From Bradyrhizobium sp. AZCC 1610 (GTDB taxonomy: Bacteria; Pseudomonadota; Alphaproteobacteria; Rhizobiales; Xanthobacteraceae): a stretch of 64,000 nt of DNA. This document shows, one piece after another, positions 48,163-56,776 of this stretch; the stretch's first letter is position 1, and the number at the start of each line of letters is the position of its first letter. The position numbers were made by a program, and so were the translations under genes. Location of the stretch: contig NZ_JAZHRR010000001.1 of the NCBI RefSeq assembly GCF_036924515.1, forward strand, positions 4,001,001 to 4,065,000, in the 5' to 3' direction. The notes beneath the pieces are model-generated. The model ran no database searches, was not told the DNA's origin, and saw nothing but the letters and a program-made list of their open reading frames with translations.

Positions 48163-48335
48163 TATTACAATAGGTATTTTGGCGATATAAGCGTGTTCGG
48201 CGGAGGGGCCTTCGCTAGTTTTGCATCGGCGTGCGGGCACAGAGGTTTTCCCTGACGCTTAACGAAGGATGCGCGTTCAGGCTGCGGGCGGAACGGGTGC
48301 ATACGGCAATGGCCAAATCCCGGCGCGCTGAGCAG

Positions 48336-48980
48336 TCAGCGCCCGATCGCCAGCGGGCGGTTTTTATCCCCCGTTTGAGCTCCAATTGCCGTCGCCAACG
48401 GACTTCGAGGGGATCGTGTTGAAAGCTTGTAACGAGGTACCCTGCGTATAGAAAATGAAAGGCCCAGTGCATCCAAGAGAGTCAGGGCGGTGCTGAACCG
48501 AGGTACGCGAGGATAAACAAAGGCTCTATAGAATGTTTCGCGGCATCTGATTGTCTTTTTCGATAAGCCGGCGATGTTATCTTGCGTCCGCAATATCTCC
48601 GCGAACACTCCGATGACAGGACGCGCTTCCGAGCTGTTGAGCGCTGCAGTAAGTTTGCGCGCCATTCCTTCGCCAGGCGAAGTCTTCTCAAGAATGCTTC
48701 GCTCGGATGTCGAAACGTCAGCTATTGGCTTCCCGTAGACTTGCCCCTTAGCTGTCACAGCAAGGCGAAATCCCAACACTTCGAGCACTCTTATCATCGT
48801 CTCCAGCCCTGTTCCCTGCCGGCGACGAAAGGCGCGAAAAAGCGTAGTGCGGTTCACTTTCGCGAGCTGAGAAAATTCCGTGATGCTCGATTGCCTCGAT
48901 ATTTCGTCATCGATCGCCCGACAAATAGTGCGCAAATTGTTTGTGGCGAATGCGTTCTGTAACAGACCGAGGTTGCTCAA
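48336..48980 (-). CDS. orphan regulator-like protein with two addiction-module-antidote domains (B)
   Basis: 214 residues, paralogue of the gene at 47272. Copy 1 (about 4-78) has LLQNAFATNNLRTICRAIDD and VNRTTLFRAFRRRQGTGLET; copy 2 (about 106-181) has LTAALNSSEARPVIGVFAEI and CRETFYRAFVYPRVPRFSTA. Both keep the antidote-family spacing and the R-x-x-x(Y/F)-x-A/S-F recognition region. The start is TTG after AAGGTCAGG, and an in-frame TAA five codons upstream fixes the N-terminus. No toxin partner. Confidence 0.72.
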   Translation of the reverse strand: MSNLGLLQNAFATNNLRTICRAIDDEISRQSSITEFSQLAKVNRTTLFRAFRRRQGTGLETMIRVLEVLGFRLAVTAKGQVYGKPIADVSTSERSILEKTSPGEGMARKLTAALNSSEARPVIGVFAEILRTQDNIAGLSKKTIRCRETFYRAFVYPRVPRFSTALTLLDALGLSFSIRRVPRYKLSTRSPRSPLATAIGAQTGDKNRPLAIGR

Positions 48981-49041
48981 CGCCTGACCTTTTTAGAATT
49001 GGGTGGAGTTCGAGAACGGTGTGCTGCCTCGGCAGCTCGCC

Positions 49042-49080
49042 AAAAAAAGAGACCCCCGGCGGTGAAAACTGCCGGGGGTC
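49042..49080 (-). terminator. terminator of the porin gene
   Basis: GACCCCCGGC and GCCGGGGGTC pair around a short loop, and on the minus strand seven T follow almost directly. It lies 23 nt past the porin stop. Confidence 0.9.
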
Positions 49081-49102
49081 ATTGCGATAGTTCAGTTCAG
49101 GA

Positions 49103-50623
49103 TCAGAAGTTGCGCTGAACGCGAACGTTGAGCGAAACGGCGTCCTGATCCTTATATTCGTACCCTGCGGTCGGCTTCGTTCCACCGAGTTGCGTGGAAG
49201 ACAGAACCTTGGCGCCGGTGAACTTCTGGTCGAGGTGGAACCACATGGCTTCCGCCGAGAACGTCAGGTTCTTGACGGGGGTCCAACGGGTGATCAAACC
49301 GAGCTGCGAGACGTTGAAGTCGGGGTTGCAGCTGAAGTCGGGGGTTGTCACACCAGGGTTCTGGGCGGCGTAACCTGCACAATAGAGCGCCGTGGCGTTC
49401 CCGTTGTAACGGACAGCCGAATAGCTGCCGAACAGGCTGGACGACCAGTAGGGATCCCAGTTGTGGTTGAACGCACCACGGATACCGTAAGCCGTTGTCA
49501 GTTCAAACTGACCGCCGTTCCCATAGATCGCATCCGTGTTGGAGCCAAAACCGATGCTCTGGTGAGCGCCGGCACGGCCCGTGCCGCCGAACATCGCGAA
49601 CTGCGGCGCGGTGTTGAGCACGTTCTTCGTGTTACCCACGGCGTAGGAGACATCAACCTTGATGTCGTCGCCGGGGCCAGTGGGCAAGTTCTTGATCTGC
49701 AACGCAGCCATCACCGAGCCGCCCCACTTGGAATCAGGATGTCCAGAGGTTTCGTTGGTCGGAGTATAGTAGGTCCCGTTGACCTCATGGAGCGCACCCG
49801 ACAACTGGAAGAGACCCCAAGCCTGATCGACGCGGATATTGCCGACAATGTCCGGACTACGCGCACCAGCGTAGCCGTTCGTCAGAGCACCACTCGCACC
49901 AACCGCACCGCCAATCGTGGGTCCAGTAACAAGACCAGTGGTTGAACTGAGAGCGAAAGCGCCAACCGGATTGATGTAACCGTTGACCGTACGGCCGTAG
50001 TACGGATCGTCCAGGCCGATGGTGGCGGACACGCCGTTGCCGAACTGCGCGGTGTACTGGATGTTGTTCGTGCCGACGACGTCGTCATGGCCGCCAAGCA
50101 GGAACGAGGAGTTGTTGCCCGGATAACCATGCCAGGGCGATGCATAGGCCGAAGCAGACTTACCGAAGGTGAACCCAGCGAACTGGATGAACACCAAATC
50201 CACGCCAAGAGTCTGCGTGCCAGCCACACCCGGACCTTCGCCGGTAGACGAGTTCAAATTAAAGTTGGCCTGACCGAAGGTGCGAACGACGCCATACTCT
50301 GTGGCAGTGCGCGTATCTACGCTGAGCGCCAAACGCGAACGGGCAGCATAGTAATCGCGCACGCGATTCTGCTGGCCGAGGTTGCCGTTCCACGCTGGCT
50401 GATCGAAGATGCCGCCGTTGAACGTCGTATCGACGCGCAGATAACCACCCAGCTTGATGCAAGTGTCGGTGCCCGGGATGTAGTAGAAACCCGCGCCGTA
50501 CAGGGAGCAGATCTTCACGTACTCGACCGCTTTGGCCTTGACGGGAAGATCGGCAGCCTGCGCTCCGCTCACGGCGATGAGACCCGCCGCTGAGCCGAGA
50601 ATAAGGCCCTTGATCATATTCAT
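49103..50623 (-). CDS. outer-membrane porin (alphaproteobacterial Porin_2 family)
   Basis: 506 residues. Signal peptide MNMIKGLILGSAAGLIAVSG ending AQA-ADLP. Mature start ADLPVKAKAVEYVKICSLYG and the cysteine pair in CSLYGAGFYYIPGTDTCIKL are typical of Bradyrhizobium porins; alternating beta strands run to the terminal RVQRNF with its final Phe. Forms trimeric general diffusion channels. It has a strong GGAGGTTTA ribosome site and a T-rich terminator, signs of high expression. Confidence 0.95.
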   Translation of the reverse strand: MNMIKGLILGSAAGLIAVSGAQAADLPVKAKAVEYVKICSLYGAGFYYIPGTDTCIKLGGYLRVDTTFNGGIFDQPAWNGNLGQQNRVRDYYAARSRLALSVDTRTATEYGVVRTFGQANFNLNSSTGEGPGVAGTQTLGVDLVFIQFAGFTFGKSASAYASPWHGYPGNNSSFLLGGHDDVVGTNNIQYTAQFGNGVSATIGLDDPYYGRTVNGYINPVGAFALSSTTGLVTGPTIGGAVGASGALTNGYAGARSPDIVGNIRVDQAWGLFQLSGALHEVNGTYYTPTNETSGHPDSKWGGSVMAALQIKNLPTGPGDDIKVDVSYAVGNTKNVLNTAPQFAMFGGTGRAGAHQSIGFGSNTDAIYGNGGQFELTTAYGIRGAFNHNWDPYWSSSLFGSYSAVRYNGNATALYCAGYAAQNPGVTTPDFSCNPDFNVSQLGLITRWTPVKNLTFSAEAMWFHLDQKFTGAKVLSSTQLGGTKPTAGYEYKDQDAVSLNVRVQRNF

Positions 50624-50998
50624 GTTAAACCTCCAAGTTGCTCTGCTAGGACAAGGACCGGACCTGTGGCTGTTCCCCCAGGAAAAGATCCGCCCTCGCC
50701 TTTTGAAAACCGCTCAGTCGTTTCGCGTCTTCGGACACACCCGCATGAACGCGAGGGACTTAAGCGAACCACTTAAACGGAACGATCCAGGACCCCCCTG
50801 ACCGCCTCAGGAACTATGCATGCGCAACTTACTTAAGCAAAATACATTATGAACTCAGCTATCTCTATCCTGCGCGACTGTGTCGTACCAGCAACACCGA
50901 CCCGCTCGCAAAATCGTGTTCAGAGGCGCGTTGAAAAAGGCGCGCAATCGGATGATTTTGTTAGTAAATCAGGTAAGCTGCTTCGTGGTGGAATCGAG
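50624..50998. other. divergent promoter region of porin and MarR gene
   Basis: 375 nt with no supported gene. It must contain the porin promoter and leader (minus) and the MarR promoter (plus). No clear palindrome was found. An ATG at 50849 could extend the MarR protein by 50 residues but lacks a ribosome site. Confidence 0.35.
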
Positions 50999-51550
50999 AT
51001 GAAACAAGCCATAGGACGGGAACTTCGCCAGGGACCGGACTCGGTGGGCCGCGCCAAACGCGGAGCGTCGAATGAGTCCGAAGCGAAGAATCAGGACGTC
51101 GCCCGGCAACTTGCCTGGGAGATCGCCGCCATCAACGTGCACCTCGAGGAGATTCGCTATTTCTGGGCAAGAACCCTCGGCATCAGCGGCCCGCAATGGA
51201 TGATCCTGATGGCTTTGGCCGATCTAGACCAGGGCGAAGGCGTCCCGGTGAAGGTCGTGTCCAAGATGCTCCACGTGGACCCTTCATTCGTAACGACTCA
51301 GTCGAAAATGCTTGAGAAGAAGGGCTTCATGCGCCGAAAGACGTCGGAGGAAGACGCCAGAATCGTGCAGATGTCCCTGACCGACAAGACTTATAAGCTC
51401 ATCGCAGGCTTGGCTTCCGAGCAGGAGGCTCTCAACAACTTCATCTTTGCGGAATTCAGCGACCGCGAGCTCAGCGAACTCACAGGCAAGCTCGCGGCGC
51501 TCAAGAAACGCCTCGAAAAGGCGAGCCTTAAGGTGACAATGGGCATATGA
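50999..51550 (+). CDS. MarR family transcriptional regulator
   Basis: 183 residues from ATG 50999. Winged helix-turn-helix at about 85-150: PVKVVSKMLHVDPSFVTTQS, then KMLEKKGFMRRKTSEEDARI with the wing. It ends 18 nt from the convergent alpha/beta hydrolase gene, suggesting a functional link, though MarR sites may also lie upstream of the hydrolase (repeats at 52704-52738). Confidence 0.88.
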   Translation: MKQAIGRELRQGPDSVGRAKRGASNESEAKNQDVARQLAWEIAAINVHLEEIRYFWARTLGISGPQWMILMALADLDQGEGVPVKVVSKMLHVDPSFVTTQSKMLEKKGFMRRKTSEEDARIVQMSLTDKTYKLIAGLASEQEALNNFIFAEFSDRELSELTGKLAALKKRLEKASLKVTMGI

Positions 51551-51568
51551 GTTTTGCGGCGGCGGGCT

Positions 51569-52681
51569 CTAGGCCGATGTTGATTCGAGGCGATCGGCGA
51601 CCCAGTCAAAGATAAACTCGTTGGCGAGCGTGGGGTTGTCGCGATGCCCATGCGCGGCAGCCGTTTCAGAGCTCTCGAAAATTTTCAGGGAAACGTCGGG
51701 ATGCTCGGCCTTGGACCGTTCGAACAGTTCGATCACGTAGTTACTTTCGAGCCAGCCCTGCTCGCCCATGGTGATCAAAAGCGGGCAGTGGATTTTTCGC
51801 CCGAGCCAGCCGCCTTCATTTCCGGAGCAGCTCAGCGGGAGGCGTTTCATCAAGAATGCGCGCTCATGCATGTCCCAGATCCCGCCGTCACAAACCGCGG
51901 CGGCGAAACGATTGTCGAGAGCAACGCCACGCGCCACAAAGGATGACTCTGAACCGTCGCCGAGAATCGCAATCCTGTGTTCGTCGATATCGTCCCTTGT
52001 CGTGAGATAGTCCATTACGTGGCCTACCGACGCTTCGAGATCGGGACGGGCAACGACTTCATCGAATTTGGCGCCGGTGCCAGATCCAAGCAGATCTACC
52101 GCCAGCAGCGACATTCCCCGATCGCGGGCATACCGTGCCGCCTTGAAAAGATATTCTTCCTTCCGATGTCCGGGGTCGCCCATGCACACGACGACAGGCG
52201 CTCGACCAGAAGCGGCGGGAGCAGGCAAAAAATAGCCTTGCAGCGCATGGCCGTTCAGCCAGGGAATCTCGACGACTTCGCCGGCGGGGATCAAATGTGC
52301 GATGTAGCGGTGGGCGCAGGCTCGCATGGTTCGGAGCACATGCTCCCGTTTCTTGTCGGCAGCGTCTAACTCGAACGTTGACGCCAGATAGTAGTTGATG
52401 GCGCGAAGCCAGTTACTCCGTGCCGTCGGCAGATGACCGCGCGTGAAGGCGGCATTGGCGCGCTCATTGTTGAGATGGGCCATTTTCAGCCATTCCCGAT
52501 ACCAGGAAGCGCCGCCATCCTTCGGATCTATCCGGCTTGCGGCAAGGAAGCATTCGGAGATCATCGAACCGCCTTCCTGCGCCGCGCCAAGCAGCCTCAT
52601 GAATTCAATCGAGAACTCTTCGCTATCAGGCCATTGAACCCAGCCCCCCGGGCCATAGTGGACTTTCATATCGGAAAACAA
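51569..52681 (-). CDS. alpha/beta hydrolase of the FrsA/dihydropseudooxynicotine-hydrolase-like group
   Basis: 370 residues: a helical N-terminal part (about 1-130, HLNNERANAAFTRGHLPTAR) and a C-terminal hydrolase core. The core has VVVCMGDPGHRKEEYLFKAA, an elbow-like ILGDGSESSFVARG, Asp-containing LLITMGEQGWLESN and His in AAHGHRDNPTLANE. The elbow reads GDGSES rather than the usual GxSxGG, so the nucleophile geometry is unusual. Substrate unknown. Confidence 0.82.
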   Translation of the reverse strand: MFSDMKVHYGPGGWVQWPDSEEFSIEFMRLLGAAQEGGSMISECFLAASRIDPKDGGASWYREWLKMAHLNNERANAAFTRGHLPTARSNWLRAINYYLASTFELDAADKKREHVLRTMRACAHRYIAHLIPAGEVVEIPWLNGHALQGYFLPAPAASGRAPVVVCMGDPGHRKEEYLFKAARYARDRGMSLLAVDLLGSGTGAKFDEVVARPDLEASVGHVMDYLTTRDDIDEHRIAILGDGSESSFVARGVALDNRFAAAVCDGGIWDMHERAFLMKRLPLSCSGNEGGWLGRKIHCPLLITMGEQGWLESNYVIELFERSKAEHPDVSLKIFESSETAAAHGHRDNPTLANEFIFDWVADRLESTSA

Positions 52682-52703
52682 CCAGACCAGATCATTTGAG
52701 AAA

Positions 52704-52738
52704 ATTAGCTATATTGCATAAGTATAACTATTAGCTAT
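52704..52738. promoter_or_regulatory. direct repeat in the hydrolase promoter region
   Basis: ATTAGCTAT occurs at 52704-52712 and again at 52730-52738, 26 nt apart, in an AT-rich stretch just upstream of the alpha/beta hydrolase start (52681, minus). Candidate regulator site, for example for the neighbouring MarR protein. Confidence 0.4.
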
Positions 52739-52948
52739 GGACGAGCTCCATGCCAAGGCCCTGCAAATACGGGTCGCGCGGTAGGGTTACTCCACCGCAG
52801 GCGGCTCCGATGAATGAGCAGGCCGATATCTGGAAGCTCCGGAATGGTATGGCACCCACCCGCGATGCGCGAAAAGAGCTTCTCGGCCCATACTAGCGGC
52901 TACGCTTGCTGATTTTTCGTGCTACTTGCCTGTAAAGACTGCAGTTAT

Positions 52949-52982
52949 CCGTAGTTTTACGGTACCCGTAGTTTTACGGTAC
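52949..52982. repeat. two perfect tandem 17-bp repeats
   Basis: CCGTAGTTTTACGGTAC occurs twice with no gap. Each copy contains the inverted pair CCGTA and TACGG around GTTT, so the array is two adjacent small palindromes. The 412-nt gap 52682-53093 otherwise shows only the repeat at 52704-52738. Confidence 0.85.
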
Positions 52983-53093
52983 AAAACCAACAACCGACCA
53001 ACCGCCGCCGCGCCCATCTCTCTCTTCGGAGCCGGAACCACCCCTCCTCTTCCACGTTTTTCTCGCATGAGAATTCGCGAAGAAAACTGCAAC

Positions 53094-53297
53094 ATGGTTT
53101 TGTTGGCTGTGGTCACCTCTATCAGCGTGGCCATTGCAGGCGGCGCCACTCTGCTGGGAGTTGGCGACAGCAAGCCGGTCCGGTTCGCCGAGCAGGCGCC
53201 CTCACCCGACAAGCGGATCATCAACGTCGGCGACCAGCCGCCGGTGCGCGTGATCGGCGCGCCGTTCGTCCCGAATACGAATCCCCGCGAGCGCTAA
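53094..53297 (+). CDS. small membrane-anchored protein
   Basis: 67 residues from ATG 53094: a membrane segment MVLLAVVTSISVAIAGGATL followed by a short hydrophilic tail with VGDQPPVRVIGAPFVPNTNP. In-frame starts at 53067 and 52926 exist; the latter would run through the tandem repeats and is unlikely. Unknown function; similar tiny anchored proteins are common in Bradyrhizobium. Confidence 0.5.
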   Translation: MVLLAVVTSISVAIAGGATLLGVGDSKPVRFAEQAPSPDKRIINVGDQPPVRVIGAPFVPNTNPRER

Positions 53298-53481
53298 CAT
53301 CGCTTTCACGAGACCAGCGTGAACCCGGTCCACGCCTGACGGTCATGTGCACGCTGCCGGTCAGGACTGTCACCGTTTTGTCACCTTGCGCGCGAAAGCG
53401 CGGCAGTTATCCCCAGTTAGCTCCCCACCCGCTTGATTCCACAAAAGCCGTTTGATGGAGTGACTTGGGCCGAGGTGTTTC

Positions 53482-53931
53482 ATGAAATGGATGAGGGAAC
53501 GCGATCTCCTGATCGCGCAGACGATGGCGTTCGTTCAATCGGTGACCGGCAAGGCGCCGGAGGCCGAGAAGACCGTCACTGCGTCGGTTGCCCTGCTCTC
53601 CGTCGAGACATCCGGAACCATCCACGCGGCCGCGGCCCTTCCCGACATTGAGTCGCTGCTGGCGGAGACGCCGCCCGCTACCCAGGCGCCAAGAGACACA
53701 TCAAGAGACGTATCAAGAGAAGAAATGCCGCGGGAGACATCGAGGCCGGCTCCACTTGCGCGTCTTGACCTGCGGGAGGATTTCCAATCCGAGATCAGGG
53801 CGCGGGTCGCCAATTTCCGCGCCCATCAGGAGCGGTTCAGCCGCGAGCGCGAGGCCTATTGCAGCGCGACCATGGCGAAGGTCCACGCTTCTCTCAGGGA
53901 AGGCGAGCAGCCGACGCGGCCGGTGAAGTAG
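53482..53931 (+). CDS. hypothetical protein
   Basis: 149 residues, MKWMRERDLLIAQTMAFVQS onward. An N-terminal helix, an Ala/Thr-rich middle with repeated RDTSRDVSREE-type Arg/Glu/Ser units (about 72-90) and a charged C-terminal helix (about 97-140) that could form a coiled coil. No signal peptide. No family recognised. Confidence 0.65.
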   Translation: MKWMRERDLLIAQTMAFVQSVTGKAPEAEKTVTASVALLSVETSGTIHAAAALPDIESLLAETPPATQAPRDTSRDVSREEMPRETSRPAPLARLDLREDFQSEIRARVANFRAHQERFSREREAYCSATMAKVHASLREGEQPTRPVK

Positions 53932-53962
53932 ACCCAGGACGAAAACCGCACCAGAGCCGAAT

Positions 53963-54070
53963 TTAGAGCCAGGCGCAGACCAGCGCCATGTTGGCCGCGC
54001 AGGCGACCAGCAGGCAGACGGTCAGCGTGAGTTGGACACGCTCACAGGAGGTCTGGAGGCTCGTTCTCAT
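53963..54070 (-). CDS. 35-residue membrane peptide
   Basis: MRTSLQTSCERVQLTLTVCL followed by LVACAANMALVCAWL and a stop. One hydrophobic helix with a polar N-terminus, as in real single-span micro-proteins. No strong ribosome site, and a plus-strand frame overlaps it. The gap 53932-54278 shows nothing else. Confidence 0.4.
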   Translation of the reverse strand: MRTSLQTSCERVQLTLTVCLLVACAANMALVCAWL

Positions 54071-54278
54071 GGCCGGAAACATCCGGCGATTCTGGCGATC
54101 GAGTCTCGGGGATTCTTTTTTCGGGAATTTACGGCTCGTTAAAGACTCAGAGACTCCACGAAAATGGGCCGAAACGAGCCAATTTGCTCCCGAAACAACC
54201 TGTGTAATGGCGACATGGCAGCCAAGCCTGCAACCCCGGCCCCCGCTTCCGCGTTGAACGTTTTTACCGGAGCTACCA

Positions 54279-54533
54279 ATGCCCTACGCGCTGTTCTCAA
54301 ACGATGCCAAGCTGAGCAAGGCCTATCCCACCGCAGCCGATGTCTGGAAGATCGCTCAGAAGAGCGGGCTCGTGGTCGATGTCATCGCCGGACAGGACAA
54401 CACCGGCCCCCGCCCGGTGCTGGACCATGACTACGAGATCAAGCCATGCCAGCTCGAGCCGCATGAAGACCCCGCCCAAAACAAGGCCGAGGCCGAGCGC
54501 GAAGCGCAGACGGAGTTGCAGCTGGCGTCGTAA
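54279..54533 (+). CDS. small conserved-looking hypothetical protein
   Basis: 84 residues: MPYALFSNDAKLSKAYPTAA, then DVWKIAQKSGLVVDVI and a Glu/Lys-rich tail ending AQTELQLAS. GGAGC precedes the ATG. Compact, soluble and acidic. I recall similar proteins in Bradyrhizobium genomes but know no function. Confidence 0.7.
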   Translation: MPYALFSNDAKLSKAYPTAADVWKIAQKSGLVVDVIAGQDNTGPRPVLDHDYEIKPCQLEPHEDPAQNKAEAEREAQTELQLAS

Positions 54534-54606
54534 GGGCACGCAAGCGACTGCTCTCGGCAGATGGGTCCCGTTCGCCGGGGACGACATCCGAGGCGGTAAA
54601 TCTGTT

Positions 54607-54846
54607 TTACGGCGTCGCCGAGACCAGCGATGCCTGTTCCGCAGCCAGAGTGACACAGGCCTTGCGCCGCTGCAGTCCCCTGATCGCGCCGGTTACCTTG
54701 CGCACCTTGCCGGCCCCGCACGAGGGATCCTGCACGAAGGCGATTTCATAGGGAGCAAGGATAAGCGGTTCGGATTTCAGGACAGTTTGAGCAAAGCACG
54801 GAAACGCCGCTGCGGAAAAGATCAGCCCTAACGCAAAAGCACGCAT
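54607..54846 (-). CDS. small secreted protein of unknown function
   Basis: 79 residues. Signal peptide MRAFALGLIFSAAAFPCFAQ, then VLKSEPLILAPYEIAFVQDP, CGAGKVRKVTGAIRGLQRRK and a final ACVTLAAEQASLVSATP. Two mature cysteines may form a disulfide. No known role. Confidence 0.75.
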   Translation of the reverse strand: MRAFALGLIFSAAAFPCFAQTVLKSEPLILAPYEIAFVQDPSCGAGKVRKVTGAIRGLQRRKACVTLAAEQASLVSATP

Positions 54847-54977
54847 GTTCGTTGTCCCACCAGCCGGCCGGAACCATAATATCGGATCGTGACGAAAAGT
54901 TGCATGCAGCGCGAAATTTTTTTGCGCCCGCCAAAAAAGACCGGCACACGTTCGCCTCGACGCGCCCTAAACAAAAC

Positions 54978-55034
54978 GGCCGGCGTGAAGCCGGCCTTTG
55001 CCCCAAAAACAAAAAGGCCGGCGTGAAGCCGGCC
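54978..55034 (-). terminator. two identical tandem terminators of the Omp25-like gene
   Basis: GGCCGGCGTGAAGCCGGCC occurs at 54978-54996 and again at 55016-55034. Each forms a 7-bp GC stem; on the minus strand the first met is followed by TTTTTGTTTTTG and the second by GTTTTG. They lie directly after the outer-membrane gene stop at 55063. Confidence 0.85.
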
Positions 55035-55062
55035 TTTGCGCGTGTCGATACCAATGCCGGTA

Positions 55063-55776
55063 TCAGTATTTGCCAGCAGCCGGGCCACCCCAGCCGAACC
55101 GGTAGTTCACGCCGACCTTGGCGGTGTGTTCGTCGTCGCGGAAGCTGCGGCCGGCGATATCGGCGGGTCCCGTCGTGAAAGTGGTGTCGCCGAAATTGTA
55201 ATACTGGTACTCGGCCTTGGCCGACCAGTTCGGGGCGAACATGTATTCGAGGCCTCCGCCGACGGTGTAGCCGTCCTTGTGGCTGCCGTTGGTGGTGAAG
55301 GCCGCCGGCACGCCGGCCACCGAGACCCCGAGATTGTTGCCGTCGCGCCAGGCGTAACCGCCCTTGGCGTAGAGCAGCGCCGGACCCCAGGTGTAGCCGA
55401 GCCGACCGGTCACCGAGCCGATCTGGTCGGTATTGGAGGTTACGAGGGTGCCGCCCGGAAACAGGACGCCGTCATTGTTGGAGCTGGGCAGCCAGCTATA
55501 CTGGGCTTCGGCACCCAGCACCCAGTTCGGTGCGAATTGGTAGTCGAAGCCGCCCTGCACGCCGCCAAGGAAACGGACGTCGCTGCCCTGCAGGGAGTCG
55601 TTGCCTGCAAAGGCGCCGCCGGCATGGCCGCCGATATAGAACCCGGTCCAGTTATAGACGACCTGAGGCGCGGTATAGGCAGGCGCCTTGGTATAGGGCC
55701 GCGGCGGCATGTCAGCCGCGAAAGCTGGAGCCGCCATGGCGGCCAGCGCGGCTGCGCCGAGCAGTATCTTTATCAT
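55063..55776 (-). CDS. Omp25/RopB-like outer-membrane beta-barrel protein
   Basis: 237 residues. Signal peptide MIKILLGAAALAAMAAPAFA, then ADMPPRPYTKAPAYTAPQVV and YNWTGFYIGGHAGGAFAGND, the standard opening of the Omp25/Omp31 family. Eight-stranded barrel pattern ending AKVGVNYRFGWGGPAAGKY. Structural or immunologically prominent envelope protein in relatives. Strong ribosome site (GGGGAAGTAAG) and double terminator suggest high expression. Confidence 0.92.
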   Translation of the reverse strand: MIKILLGAAALAAMAAPAFAADMPPRPYTKAPAYTAPQVVYNWTGFYIGGHAGGAFAGNDSLQGSDVRFLGGVQGGFDYQFAPNWVLGAEAQYSWLPSSNNDGVLFPGGTLVTSNTDQIGSVTGRLGYTWGPALLYAKGGYAWRDGNNLGVSVAGVPAAFTTNGSHKDGYTVGGGLEYMFAPNWSAKAEYQYYNFGDTTFTTGPADIAGRSFRDDEHTAKVGVNYRFGWGGPAAGKY

Positions 55777-56147
55777 CTTACTTCCCCGTTACGGACGTTG
55801 CGGATACCAAGCCAAACAACGTGACTTCATTTAGGTTGCTTTGCGGCAAGTGCCCGCGACCCGATGGCGCGCCACTGTGACGGCACAGCAACAAAGCGTT
55901 TTAGTTCCCTCGCACGTAAGGCTGTTTCCTCCGTTAAGGAGATGGCTTCCCGCTTAGTTGATGGTCCGGGATGACTAAGGCAAGGTTCAACCCTCGCCGA
56001 AAAGTGATCCGAATTCGTTCACGGTTCCGTCTCGGGAACACCGCAAATACAGCCCCGTCGGCGAGGCTTCACGGCCCGCCGGCGGGCGTCAAGAGCGAGC
56101 CACTTCGATGACGGCGCCTTCTGCGCTCTCAGCAGACGCGCGCGAAA
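55777..56147. other. non-coding gap
   Basis: 371 nt between the Omp25-like gene and the lipoprotein gene. It should hold the Omp promoter. No repeat, hairpin with T-run or supported ORF was seen. Confidence 0.3.
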
Positions 56148-56570
56148 TTAGCGCGTCATTTTCTCCAGTTCCGCGAATGGCGCGTACGCCACCCCCGCAC
56201 AGGGCTCGACGGCGTTTTCGATGATGCGGTCGAGGCGGCCGTCGACGAAGAGGATGGCGCGTTCGCGCGGCTCGCGGTAGCCGCCGTCGGGCTCGCGCGG
56301 GCTGAACCGGAGACAGGCGACATAGCGCTGCCGCCCGCCAACGACGCGCTCGACCGGCTCGGCCATGACGGCGTCGCGCACGCCGACGGGATTGTTGAGA
56401 TAGGTTTTCAGAAACGCCAGCACTTCGGTGCGGTGATTCCTGGGAAATGGCTGGCTGGAGACGCCGCGATCGTCAGTAAAAGTGATCGGCTTGCCTTCAT
56501 CGCTGGCGGCGCAGGCCGCAAGCATGACCGGAAGCAACATCGTCGCCGCAATTTTGAACGAACGCCCCAA
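56148..56570 (-). CDS. lipoprotein of unknown function
   Basis: 140 residues if the TTG at 56570 (eight nt after GGGGAAG) is used: GRSFKIAATMLLPVMLAACA gives a clean lipoprotein signal with lipobox LAAC. An earlier TTG at 56591 would add seven residues. The mature part includes FLKTYLNNPVGVRDAVMAEP and RYVACLRFSPREPDGGYREP. No family recognised; anchored in the outer or inner membrane. Confidence 0.75.
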   Translation of the reverse strand: MGRSFKIAATMLLPVMLAACAASDEGKPITFTDDRGVSSQPFPRNHRTEVLAFLKTYLNNPVGVRDAVMAEPVERVVGGRQRYVACLRFSPREPDGGYREPRERAILFVDGRLDRIIENAVEPCAGVAYAPFAELEKMTR

Positions 56571-56776
56571 GCGAACTCTTCCCCTCACCAAGAGCCGTCT
56601 CTTAGACCGCCTCGCGATGGAATGGAATTCGCAACTCGGTTATCCCTGCATATCGCTCTCGAAAAGTTGAGACGCGCCAGCCCACGGCCATTAGCAAAGC
56701 AAATGGCGCGTGGGCTGGTCTGTCATTCGCAGGCGCGGGGGCAATGGGGACGAAAACGCGCGCCGGCGAATCAGAG

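Noticed and set aside
47272..48980. Complete toxin-antitoxin module
   Set aside because: No toxin-sized ORF with a RelE/ParE or similar pattern lies next to either gene; adjacent frames are spurious.
53988..54257. 89-codon plus-strand frame beginning MLAAQATSRQTVSV
   Set aside because: No ribosome site and irregular composition; the 35-residue minus-strand peptide is the better, though still weak, candidate.
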